From NCBI GenBank assembly GCA_964587165.1, contig CAZPKH010000024.1, positions 1 to 27,364 on the forward strand: a DNA stretch of 27,364 nt. The letters run 5' to 3'. Shown here in pieces: positions 6,446 through 14,215 of this stretch; the first letter of the stretch is position 1; the number at the start of each line of letters is the position of its first letter. The position numbers were made by a program, and so were the translations under genes. The DNA comes from CAZPKH01 sp964587165 (GTDB lineage: Bacteria; Bacteroidota; Bacteroidia; Bacteroidales; Muribaculaceae). Under the pieces are notes generated by a model. The model did not search any database and was not told where the DNA came from. It saw only the letters and a program-made list of their open reading frames with translations.

Positions 6446-7777
6446 ATGACAGAACAAGAGATACGGCATAACATATCGCAGCGGCTCGGCATCGAGAAGC
6501 TCAACCACATGCAGGCTGTGATGGCCGACACCACCGCTCCGCTCACCATATTGCTCGCTCCCACCGGCTCGGGCAAGACCCTGGCTTTCGCAATTCCGCT
6601 GCTTAAGAGTCTCGATGCTCCGGCCGGCACTCTGCAGGCTGTAGTGATAGCTCCCTCGCGGGAGCTCGTGCTTCAGATTTATGAGGTGATACGGCCTATA
6701 GCCACCGGGTATAAGACTGTGGCGTTCTATGGCGGACACTCAATGCAGGATGAAGTCAACTCTCTTGTGATGACCCCCGATATCATCGTCTCGACACCCG
6801 GACGGCTTGTCGACCATATAATGCGCGGTACCCTCCGCCCCGGATCGCACCTGCGCACACTCGTGCTCGACGAGTACGACAAATCGCTCGAATTAGGATT
6901 TACCGACCAGATGCGACGCATACTCCGCTTTTTTGTCGCTCCCGGCCGCATCATCCTCACTTCGGCCACACGCCTTGACGAGCTGCCCGACTATCTGCCG
7001 CGCGCCGACAAGGCTCAGGTGGTCGACTTTGTGACCGATGCCTCAACCGTGCGCCCGCATATATCCGTGACCCGCGTGGTAAGCCCTGTGCGCGACAAGC
7101 TCGATACACTCTCGGCCCTGCTCCGTTCGCTCGGCGACGGCACCAAGACCATCATATTCGTGAATCATCGCGAGGCGGCCGAGCGTGTATACAAGCGTCT
7201 GCGTGCCGAGCGTATGCCTGTGGGGCTCTACCACGGCGGCCTTGAGCAGCAGGATCGTGAGAAAGCCGTCGAGATGCTCAACAACGGCTCGACCCCTATC
7301 CTGGTGTCGACCGATCTCGCATCGCGCGGACTCGATATAGATACCGTCGATGCCGTGGTGCATTATCACCCCGCCACATCAGAGGCCACGTGGACGCACC
7401 GCAACGGTCGCACAGGCCGTCAGGGTGCCCCCGGCTCGGTATATTTTATCCTGGCCGATTCGTCGGAGGATATTCCCGAATTTGTAGACTACGACCGCGA
7501 TTATACCCCCGACCCCGACGCGCCGGCTCTGTCGGCAGCTCCGATGGTGAGCCTTTACTTCAATTTGGGGAAGAAAGAGAAGATCTCGCGTGGTGATATA
7601 GTGGGCTTTTTGCTGGCCAACACTCCGCTCGAAGCCTCGCAGATAGGGCGTATAGCCCTGCGCGACCATTCGGCAATAGTGGCCGTCCCCGCGGCGATGC
7701 TTCCGGCTGTGGTAGAGGGCGTCGCGCATCAGAAAATCAAAAATAAAAAAGTAAAAGTGACACAACTGCGGAGCTGA
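6446..7777 (+). CDS. DEAD-box RNA helicase with DbpA-type RNA-binding domain
   Basis: ATP-dependent RNA helicase of 443 residues. Motif I APTGSGKT is at 38-45, Ib TPGR at 117-120, II DEYD at 142-145 (variant of DEAD), III SAT at 173-175, V ASRGLDI at 292-298 and VI HRNGRTGR at 318-325; Q23 fits the Q motif. The last 75 residues (SLYFNLGKKEKISRGDIVGFL to the IKNKKVKVTQLR end) match the DbpA RNA-binding domain, which in E. coli DbpA recognises 23S rRNA hairpin 92 during late 50S assembly. A role in ribosome assembly is therefore inferred. It lies between the PAP2 gene (16-base gap) and the large AlbA_2 protein (48-base gap), probably in one transcript. Confidence 0.92.
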   Translation: MTEQEIRHNISQRLGIEKLNHMQAVMADTTAPLTILLAPTGSGKTLAFAIPLLKSLDAPAGTLQAVVIAPSRELVLQIYEVIRPIATGYKTVAFYGGHSMQDEVNSLVMTPDIIVSTPGRLVDHIMRGTLRPGSHLRTLVLDEYDKSLELGFTDQMRRILRFFVAPGRIILTSATRLDELPDYLPRADKAQVVDFVTDASTVRPHISVTRVVSPVRDKLDTLSALLRSLGDGTKTIIFVNHREAAERVYKRLRAERMPVGLYHGGLEQQDREKAVEMLNNGSTPILVSTDLASRGLDIDTVDAVVHYHPATSEATWTHRNGRTGRQGAPGSVYFILADSSEDIPEFVDYDRDYTPDPDAPALSAAPMVSLYFNLGKKEKISRGDIVGFLLANTPLEASQIGRIALRDHSAIVAVPAAMLPAVVEGVAHQKIKNKKVKVTQLRS

Positions 7778-7781
7778 TACC

Positions 7782-7795
7782 GCGAGAGCTCTCGC
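7782..7795. repeat. 14-base perfect palindrome between helicase and AlbA_2 genes
   Basis: GCGAGAGCTCTCGC is perfectly self-complementary. It sits 4 bases after the helicase stop and 30 bases before the next ATG. No T-run follows, so it is not a standard terminator. It may be an mRNA processing or stability hairpin. Confidence 0.5.
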
Positions 7796-7825
7796 AAGCG
7801 AGCACTATCATATTATTGCAAAGGA

Positions 7826-10800
7826 ATGAAGACTTTTAAGGAACGGCTGAAGATCACCGGATGGTTGCGCGACAACGGCCGGTGGTACTGCGTGGTGAAC
7901 TACAACGGCACCGACTACGATGTGCCCGTGTGGCCCGAACAGCTCGCCGGCGGACGGCCCGAATATATCGACTGCCGCATCGAGCAGGCCGACGACGACG
8001 AAACCAACCTGCGCGTCAAGCAGGACTACGGATCGCTTATCAGCCAGTTGTATGCCGTAGGGCAGGTAGGGTCGTTCCGTGTGCGTCAGCGTTTCAAGAG
8101 GTATTATACCGTGGTCGACAGCCACGGGCTGATATTCCGTCTCACCAAATTTCCGCGCGGCCTGAATATGCCCGCCGGCCGTTCGGTCAATGCTCGCGTT
8201 ATCTCGATACACGCCAACCAGGTGGAGCTCGAGATGATAGTCGACAATGCCGGATCGTCATCATCGACATTTCTCACTGTCGAGGAGCTGCAGCGCCTCA
8301 GCGGCATCGACGACGACACCGCGCGTATGCTTCTGGAGATGTTTATGCCCGCTGCAGCGGAGCCCGACACCGATACTCCCGGCGCTGACCTGCAGCTGCG
8401 CTACCGTTCGGCCGACCCCGAGTGGGTGATCGACGCCTTGCTGCGCCTTGACCGGATGCTGCTGTCGATGGATTGCGGCGCAGAGCGCCTGCCGGCGCTT
8501 GCCGATGCTTTCCACCGCATCACCATGGCAGTGCTCGAGCGCGCCGAGGTGCTCAAAAATCTTCCGCCGTCGGAGCGTACGCGCTGGATACGCACCCTCA
8601 GCGAGATGGCACGCCATGCCGAGGACTACCGGCAGGTGCTCGCTATCATATCCGAAGGCTCGCAGCGCGAATACATCGCCAGTCAGCTCGACTACCTGCG
8701 CGAGTCGGAAAACCTCTATCAGCCCGAGCGCAAATTCCGCATCATAATATGCCTTTTCAACCTCGACCAGCAGGTGATGGAGGAGATGATGGACACGATA
8801 TTCGACATCATACTCCGCGGCAACAAAGAGCATTGGCGTGCAGAGCCGTTCCGCACGGCATTTGTCGACATGCTGCAGCTCTTTATCGACGAGTACCGCC
8901 TCAAAGCTACGCGCTCGGCAGGCAATTCGCTGATCGAAAAGATGATAAAGGCTATCGCCATACAGCAGCTCCTTGCTTCCGACACCGACAGCATAGACCG
9001 TCGCCTCAACCGCGCCACATATTACCGTATGCTCGCCTGCATGAAGCAGTTCCGCAGCGAGCTCCTGCTGCACGAGGCGTTCGTGAGCCTCTTTGCGCAA
9101 CCCTCGGGTGAGCTCGGCTACAGTTGGGACGATGTGAGTCTGGTCGATACCCTCTATGCGCGCGCCATAGCTCCGCTTGAGAATCCTGTCGGCCCGCGGG
9201 CGGCTTCGTCACACCGTTTCGCACCCCAGACTTTCGCCACCGAGCGCATAGAGATGAGCGTCGATAGTGCCGGCGTGCAGTTCCGCCCTGTCGGCGGCCG
9301 CCCTTCGCCGGCGCTCCCAAACGGTCTGCTCGACTGGGAGAATATCAAGATACTCACCGACGTGCCTCCGCAGACGCGTCTCAAGAATAAGAGCAAGATC
9401 GAGAACGTGGCCAACTTCTGGCGCGATCTGATCGACTGCCTCAATATCAGCACCGGCAATGTGGTGCAGGGTAAGTCGACCCCCGAGCCGGGCGATTACG
9501 TGTACTTCCGCATGTACGACCACTCCGACGACTGCTCGACCGTATACTGCGAGATCGTGTCGGAGGAATACGAGGGGCGCGCACGGCTCAAGCTCTCGGA
9601 AGTGGCGCGCTACATCCAGGCAAAGCCCGACAACGTGCGCTATTTCCACGACATGCGCGGCACACCGCTGCTGCTCGAAGCCGTCGTGACTGCAGAGCCC
9701 GACGCCGAAGGATTTCTCACGCTCTCGATGCTCCCGGTGGTGCAGGAGTATTTTGAGGACACCTACCGCTTGGGCGACCAGATCACCCTCCGCATCATGG
9801 GGCGTGTGGCCGGCTCGCGCAGCAACTATCTCTGTGTGTCGTCTGACGGCGCTTCGTGTGTGCTATACGACGACAATCTGCATCTCAACAAGGGCGACAT
9901 CGTCGCGGCGCGCGTCATCGAGACCAATCATCAAGGGCAGTCGGTGTGCGAATTTGTCGGTATGTCCGACCGCTACTTCAATATCTGGGACGCATTCCGC
10001 CATCTGCTTGCCGACATAAGCCGCTCGATAGGCGACATCGATCCCGTCGAGGCCGACGACTATTCCTCCGAAGAGATGCTTGAGGAGGAGATGTCGGCTC
10101 ACACCGTGCGCGAGATCGTACAGATACTCGACCGCCTCTCGCTGGTGCGCTCCGACCGCACTCAGGCCTTCGGTATGCTCACTATCGCGCAGCTGCTCTG
10201 CCGTATGCTCGACGAGCCCGACAATGCCCGCTATTACGACAACCGCAAGAATATCTTCAAGATACTCGAAGAGTATGAAGTGAATCAGACCGTCGACGAC
10301 GATCGCCTCGCCGAGCTGCTGAGCAGTGTCGACGATGCACAGGTGCAGTCAGACTATGTGCTCAACGAAGCTCTGTCGCGCGTCAAGATACTCAACTCGC
10401 TCAAGCATCGCGAAAGCCTCCCCGCCCTCCTCTCTATCAGCGAGTCGACCGGCAACGCCTCCATCCGCGAGGCTGCCGATCTGGCTATAGCACTGCTGCT
10501 CACATCGCGCTCCAACCTCGACGGCGTGCGCGCTGCAATCGAGACAAAGATCTCCGGACTGCTCGGCGTACAGGTGCGCACAACCAAGCTGCGCAACTTC
10601 GGGCGCGAAGGGCAGGAACTCGAATTCAAGACCTCGATCATTTACCCTGCCGACAACCACATGCAGCCCGACCGCGATCGGCAGAGCGACGTCATCATGA
10701 GCACTATCTGCGGATTCCTCAATTCCGACACGGGAGGTCGCCTGCTGATGGGCGTCAACGACACCGGCACAGCCACCGGAGTCGACACCGACATGCGTTT

Positions 10801-11074
10801 CCTCGGCACATCCGACGATGGCTACAAGCGGTATATCCGCGGCATGATAAACCGTGAGATGGGCCCCATAGCCAATCAGTGCTGCGACACAAACTGGATA
10901 GACGATGCCGGCTATAAGATCCTCGAAATCTCCATAAAGCCTGCCCCCGAGCTTATAAGCTATCGCGGCAAGTACTGGGTGCGCAACGACTCCGAGAAGC
11001 GCGCCCTGCCGCCCGAGAAGATAGATGCCTACCGCCGCATGCACGAAGCCGCCTACCGCCACTCTACAAAATAG
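7826..11074 (+). CDS. Large multidomain protein with C-terminal Schlafen AlbA_2 domain
   Basis: 1082 residues. The C-terminal part (about 930-1065) is an AlbA_2/divergent-AAA_4 domain: EFKTS at 933-937, then ICGFLNSDTGGRLLMGVNDTG and a final YWVRNDSEKRAL. Such domains bind nucleic acids or nucleotides and occur in Schlafen-like proteins. The rest is unfamiliar. The N-terminus (1-135) and two middle segments (about 550-600 and 645-710) are beta-rich and look OB/S1-like (e.g. RVRQRFKRYYTVVDSHGLIFRL). The stretches between (about 190-450 and 740-920) are helical, charged and perhaps HEAT/TPR-like. It is strongly acidic, with no signal peptide or membrane segment. Co-transcription with a DbpA-type helicase suggests an RNA or ribosome role, which is inference. 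The whole frame is intact, with codon use like its neighbours. Confidence 0.85.
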   Translation: MKTFKERLKITGWLRDNGRWYCVVNYNGTDYDVPVWPEQLAGGRPEYIDCRIEQADDDETNLRVKQDYGSLISQLYAVGQVGSFRVRQRFKRYYTVVDSHGLIFRLTKFPRGLNMPAGRSVNARVISIHANQVELEMIVDNAGSSSSTFLTVEELQRLSGIDDDTARMLLEMFMPAAAEPDTDTPGADLQLRYRSADPEWVIDALLRLDRMLLSMDCGAERLPALADAFHRITMAVLERAEVLKNLPPSERTRWIRTLSEMARHAEDYRQVLAIISEGSQREYIASQLDYLRESENLYQPERKFRIIICLFNLDQQVMEEMMDTIFDIILRGNKEHWRAEPFRTAFVDMLQLFIDEYRLKATRSAGNSLIEKMIKAIAIQQLLASDTDSIDRRLNRATYYRMLACMKQFRSELLLHEAFVSLFAQPSGELGYSWDDVSLVDTLYARAIAPLENPVGPRAASSHRFAPQTFATERIEMSVDSAGVQFRPVGGRPSPALPNGLLDWENIKILTDVPPQTRLKNKSKIENVANFWRDLIDCLNISTGNVVQGKSTPEPGDYVYFRMYDHSDDCSTVYCEIVSEEYEGRARLKLSEVARYIQAKPDNVRYFHDMRGTPLLLEAVVTAEPDAEGFLTLSMLPVVQEYFEDTYRLGDQITLRIMGRVAGSRSNYLCVSSDGASCVLYDDNLHLNKGDIVAARVIETNHQGQSVCEFVGMSDRYFNIWDAFRHLLADISRSIGDIDPVEADDYSSEEMLEEEMSAHTVREIVQILDRLSLVRSDRTQAFGMLTIAQLLCRMLDEPDNARYYDNRKNIFKILEEYEVNQTVDDDRLAELLSSVDDAQVQSDYVLNEALSRVKILNSLKHRESLPALLSISESTGNASIREAADLAIALLLTSRSNLDGVRAAIETKISGLLGVQVRTTKLRNFGREGQELEFKTSIIYPADNHMQPDRDRQSDVIMSTICGFLNSDTGGRLLMGVNDTGTATGVDTDMRFLGTSDDGYKRYIRGMINREMGPIANQCCDTNWIDDAGYKILEISIKPAPELISYRGKYWVRNDSEKRALPPEKIDAYRRMHEAAYRHSTK

Positions 11075-11113
11075 CGCGAACCCACCGGCCCGCGCTATCT
11101 CCATTTCGTGGAG
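11071..11113. terminator. Paired hairpins, probable bidirectional terminator
   Basis: Perfect stem ATAGCGCG (11071-11078) / CGCGCTAT (11091-11098) overlaps the stop of the AlbA_2 gene, followed by a second hairpin CTCCA/TGGAG (11099-11113). On the minus strand the large stem is followed by TTTTG, so it fits best as the end of a minus-strand transcript, and may also stop the plus-strand operon. Confidence 0.55.
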
Positions 11114-11117
11114 TAAT

Positions 11118-11294
11118 CTATTCTTCCTGTAAGATGTTGATATACCAAAATACTGAGGTGTGAGCTCTTCTGCCAAGAGCGTACTCCCGACCGATAAATT
11201 CCTCCCAGTCAGAGAGCCGAATTTGTCCTTCGGTTAACAAATTTTGGCAGGGTGCGCGGGGTTTGGTAAACAAAGGTGAAACATTTGTAATCAT
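11118..11294 (-). CDS. Possible small protein (40-58 residues), unidentified
   Basis: Reading frame from ATG 11294 (58 codons) or TTG 11240 (40 codons) to TAG at 11118. The C-terminal 40 residues, ending RAHTSVFWYINILQEE, look protein-like: an amphipathic pattern with Trp, Phe and Tyr. A minus-strand promoter (11301-11271) would start near 11267 and so favours the TTG start. A hairpin and T-run lie just past the stop. I do not recognise the family; it could also be a remnant of a larger gene. The gap 11075-11357 otherwise holds only promoters and hairpins. Confidence 0.35.
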   Translation of the reverse strand: MITNVSPLFTKPRAPCQNLLTEGQIRLSDWEEFIGREYALGRRAHTSVFWYINILQEE

Positions 11295-11301
11295 TCTCAA
11301 A
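11271..11301 (-). promoter_or_regulatory. Putative promoter of the small minus-strand gene
   Basis: On the minus strand, TTTG (11301-11298), 19 bases, then CACCTTTG (11278-11271), one mismatch from TAnnTTTG. It faces away from the TonB-C promoter, and the inverted repeat at 11301-11322 lies between the two. Confidence 0.4.
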
Positions 11302-11322
11302 ACCGAGGTGAGCGGCTTGGTT
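11301..11322. promoter_or_regulatory. Inverted repeat between divergent promoters, possible operator
   Basis: AACCGAG (11301-11307) and CTTGGTT (11316-11322) form an inverted repeat with one G/T mismatch and an 8-base centre. It overlaps the -33 TTG of the TonB-C promoter and touches the -33 of the opposite promoter. Confidence 0.4.
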
Positions 11323-11347
11323 ATGTCGTCGGCTTATCATAAATTTG
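11317..11347 (+). promoter_or_regulatory. Promoter of the TonB-C gene
   Basis: TTG (11317-11319), 20 bases, then TAAATTTG (11340-11347), an exact -7 consensus. Transcription should begin near 11352, leaving only about six untranslated bases before ATG 11358. Confidence 0.7.
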
Positions 11348-11357
11348 TATTGCAATT

Positions 11358-11816
11358 ATGATAAACCGAATCATAAATATCAAGCGTTTACTCCTCCCCG
11401 CGGTAGCCGTAGCGATGCTGTTGCCGCTGACGCTGCAAGCTGAGCGTCACGGCAGCTACCGAAAGTGCGTCGCATCAGGTCGTCAGAGCGCGGAGGTCGA
11501 GGTGTTCGACTGCTATAGCGTGGATCGCGAGCCTCAGTTTCCGGGCGGCGAGTCGGCTATGGTGAAATTTATAAATGCCAACCGCCGGTACCCGCGCAAT
11601 GCGTACAACAACGGTGTGCACGGCCGGGTGACATGCGGCTTTGTGGTCGACACCGACGGCTCGCTTGTGTCTATCGAGGTGCTCCGCGGAGTGCATCCCG
11701 CTCTCGACCGTGAGGCCGTCAGGGTGATCTCGTCGATGCCTAACTGGGAGGCCGGCCGCCTCAACGGTGTCAGCGTTCCTACCTACTACACGCTGACCAT
11801 ACCGTTCCGACTCTGA
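11358..11816 (+). CDS. Short TonB C-terminal domain protein (energy transducer-like)
   Basis: 152 residues from ATG 11358. Residues 1-28 form a basic, then hydrophobic, signal or membrane anchor (IKRLLLPAVAVAMLLPLTLQA). After a short linker comes the TonB C-terminal fold (about 55-152): FPGGESAMVKFINANRRYP, HGRVTCGFVVDTDGSL and a YTLTIPFRL ending, all typical of Bacteroidetes TonB-C proteins. It lacks the long Pro-rich periplasm-spanning spacer of classical TonB, so it may bind a receptor or partner without spanning the periplasm. Whether the N-terminus is cleaved cannot be decided. It has its own promoter and is separate from pta downstream. Confidence 0.85.
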   Translation: MINRIINIKRLLLPAVAVAMLLPLTLQAERHGSYRKCVASGRQSAEVEVFDCYSVDREPQFPGGESAMVKFINANRRYPRNAYNNGVHGRVTCGFVVDTDGSLVSIEVLRGVHPALDREAVRVISSMPNWEAGRLNGVSVPTYYTLTIPFRL

Positions 11817-11843
11817 ATTTTCCCTTACTTTTCCCGAAAAGAA

Positions 11844-11875
11844 TTTGCTCGGGTAGCGATTGTTTTTTAATTTTG
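11844..11875 (+). promoter_or_regulatory. Promoter of the pta-ackA operon
   Basis: TTTG (11844-11847), 20 bases, then TAATTTTG (11868-11875), a full match to the Bacteroidetes consensus. The predicted leader is about 63 bases. A small CCCGA/TCGGG hairpin (11833-11853) overlaps the -33 region and may be a weak terminator for the TonB-C gene. Confidence 0.8.
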
Positions 11876-11942
11876 CAGTGCTTGCTGAATTAGAGTGTGC
11901 CGCTATCGACATGCTCATACAATCTAAAACCATCGAGATATA

Positions 11943-12965
11943 ATGGGACTTTTTGAAAAACTTATCGACCACGCCAAGGCTTCGCGCCAGCGTATTGTGT
12001 TGCCCGAAGGCACCGAACCTCGTACTCTCTCAGCCGCCGACCGTATCATAGCCGACGGAATCGCCGACATCACCCTCATAGGCGATCCTAAAGAAATACT
12101 TGCCCTCGCCAAGGAGCTCAAACTTGAGAATATCAAGAACGCCAATTTCGTAAATCCTGCCGACGAGGCGGTGATCGACCGCTACGCCCCTCTGTTCTAC
12201 GAGCTGCGCAAAAGCAAGGGTATCACCATGGAGCAGGCTCGCCTCACTGCGGCAAATCCTCTCTACTTGGGGTGCCTGATGATCAAGATGGGCGACGCCG
12301 ACGGACAGGTGGCCGGTGCTATGAACACTACCGGCAATGTGCTCCGCGCTGCTTTTCAGGTGATCAAGACTCAGCCCGGCATCTCGGTGGTATCGGGCGC
12401 TTTCCTTATGCTCCTGCCCGAAGGATCGCCCTACGGCACGGACAATATTCTTGTGTTTGCCGACTGTGCAGTGCTCCCCGACCCGACAGCTGCGGAGCTT
12501 GCCCAGATCGCCATATCGTCGGCCCAGACTGCCCGCGACATCGCCGGCATCGAGCCCCGCGTGGCTCTGCTGAGCTTCTCTACCAAAGGTAGCGCCAAGC
12601 ACGAGCGCGTAGAGAAAGTGATCGAGGCTCTCGGCATAGCCAAGGCGATGGATCCCGGCATGATAATCGACGGCGAGCTGCAGGCTGATGCTGCTATAGT
12701 GCCCGGTGTAGCTGCCGCAAAGGCTCCCGGATCGGCGCTCTCCGGACGCGCCAACGTGCTGGTGTTCCCCTCGCTCGAAGTGGGCAACATCGCTTATAAG
12801 CTCGTGCAGCGTCTGGCCGGTGTCGAGGCTGTCGGCCCGATACTCCAGGGCTTGGCCGCTCCAGTCAACGACCTCTCGCGCGGCTGCTTCCCCGAGGATA
12901 TTTACAAAACTATCGTGATAACCTGCAATCAGGCTATCGGCGTGAAAGCAAATTCTAAAGCCTGA
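11943..12965 (+). CDS. pta: Phosphate acetyltransferase
   Basis: Converts acetyl-CoA and phosphate to acetyl phosphate in the cytoplasm, the first step of acetate fermentation. 340 residues, the short single-domain form without the N-terminal regulatory region of E. coli Pta. Family features include RIVLPEGTEPRTLSAADRI at the N-terminus, GDADGQVAGAMNTTGNVLRAAFQ, and the C-terminal ANVLVFPSLEVGNIAYKLVQRLAG block with the substrate-binding PTB fold. It precedes ackA by 20 bases, the usual order, and shares the promoter at 11844-11875. Confidence 0.97.
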   Translation: MGLFEKLIDHAKASRQRIVLPEGTEPRTLSAADRIIADGIADITLIGDPKEILALAKELKLENIKNANFVNPADEAVIDRYAPLFYELRKSKGITMEQARLTAANPLYLGCLMIKMGDADGQVAGAMNTTGNVLRAAFQVIKTQPGISVVSGAFLMLLPEGSPYGTDNILVFADCAVLPDPTAAELAQIAISSAQTARDIAGIEPRVALLSFSTKGSAKHERVEKVIEALGIAKAMDPGMIIDGELQADAAIVPGVAAAKAPGSALSGRANVLVFPSLEVGNIAYKLVQRLAGVEAVGPILQGLAAPVNDLSRGCFPEDIYKTIVITCNQAIGVKANSKA

Positions 12966-12985
12966 CCATTAAAAGCATATACATA

Positions 12986-14185
12986 ATGAAAATCCTGGTA
13001 TTGAACTGCGGCAGCAGCTCCGTGAAATATAAGCTCATCAATACCGCCACCGGCGAGACTATGGCCGAAGGTGGCGTGGAGAAGATCGGCCTGCCCGACG
13101 GTTTCCTCAAATATAAGAAGCCTGACGGCAACAAGGAGATAATACAGCTCGGCCTGACCGACCACAAAGGTGCCGTCGAGGCTATCCTCAAACTGCTCAC
13201 CGACAAGCGCGACGGCGTGATCGCATCGTTCGACGAAATCGATGCCGTAGGCCACCGCGTGGTGCACGGCGGCGAGAAGTTCAACTCCTCGGTGCTGATC
13301 GACGACGAGGTGAAAGCGAAGATACGCGAGTGCTACGATATAGCTCCGCTCCACAATCCGGCCAACATGACCGGTATCGAGGCTATCGAAGCCCTCATGC
13401 CCGATGTGCCCCAGGTAGGTGTCTTCGACACGGCTTTCCACCAGACTATGCCCGCCAAATCGTATATGTATGCCATCCCCTACAAATATTATAAGGAGGA
13501 TGGCGTGCGCCGCTACGGTTTCCACGGCACAAGCCACCGCTATGTGTCGCAGCGCGTGTGCGAGTTTCTGGGCGTCGACATCACTACCAAGAAGATCATC
13601 ACGTGCCATATCGGCAACGGCGGCTCGATCACGGCGGTGCTCTACGGCAAGAGCGTCGACACATCCATGGGTCTTACTCCCACCGAAGGGCTTATGATGG
13701 GTACACGTGTGGGCGATATCGATCCCGGAGCAATCACCTATCTGATGACGCGCCATAACCTCGATGCAGCCGGCCTCCAGAAGCTATTCAACAAGGAGAG
13801 CGGTGTGCTCGGCATCACCGAGAAATCGAGCGATATGCGCGACCTTGAGGCGGCTGTCGAGGCCGGGGACGAGCGTGCCACCCTTGCTCTCGATATGTAT
13901 CAGCAGCGCATTATCAAATATATAGGCGCGTATGCTGCCGAGATGGGCGGTGTCGACATCATCGTCTTTACCGGTGGTGTGGGCGAGAACCAGACAGGCC
14001 TCCGAGCCGATGTATGCGCTCCGCTGGCATTCATGGGCGTGGAGATCGACCCCGAGCTCAACCGCAAGCGCGGTGAGGAGATCGAGATCTCGACCCCGGC
14101 ATCGCGTGTCAAAGTGTGCGTCATCCCCACCGACGAGGAGCTGATGATAGCGCGCGACACCGAGGCTATCGTTTCGGCGAAATAA
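12986..14185 (+). CDS. ackA: Acetate kinase
   Basis: Transfers the phosphate of acetyl phosphate to ADP, giving acetate and ATP. 399 residues, the normal length. ASKHA-fold signatures are present: MKILVLNCGSSSVKYKLI at the N-terminus, VGHRVVHGGEKF, the FDTAFHQTMP segment with the catalytic Asp, RRYGFHGTSHRYV, and GGVGENQTGLRA near the C-terminus. Co-transcribed with pta; 30 bases separate it from the AGCS symporter, which may belong to the same message. Confidence 0.97.
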   Translation: MKILVLNCGSSSVKYKLINTATGETMAEGGVEKIGLPDGFLKYKKPDGNKEIIQLGLTDHKGAVEAILKLLTDKRDGVIASFDEIDAVGHRVVHGGEKFNSSVLIDDEVKAKIRECYDIAPLHNPANMTGIEAIEALMPDVPQVGVFDTAFHQTMPAKSYMYAIPYKYYKEDGVRRYGFHGTSHRYVSQRVCEFLGVDITTKKIITCHIGNGGSITAVLYGKSVDTSMGLTPTEGLMMGTRVGDIDPGAITYLMTRHNLDAAGLQKLFNKESGVLGITEKSSDMRDLEAAVEAGDERATLALDMYQQRIIKYIGAYAAEMGGVDIIVFTGGVGENQTGLRADVCAPLAFMGVEIDPELNRKRGEEIEISTPASRVKVCVIPTDEELMIARDTEAIVSAK

Positions 14186-14215
14186 TCACCCCCTTTTTGT
14201 CGTTATATCGACAGA

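Noticed and set aside
8261..9100. 279-codon minus-strand frame inside the AlbA_2 gene
   Set aside because: Antisense shadow of an intact 1082-codon gene; no family motifs, and several other such frames occur along the same gene.
12929..13756. 275-codon minus-strand frame opposite ackA
   Set aside because: Mirrors acetate kinase codons; no start signal or recognisable domain.
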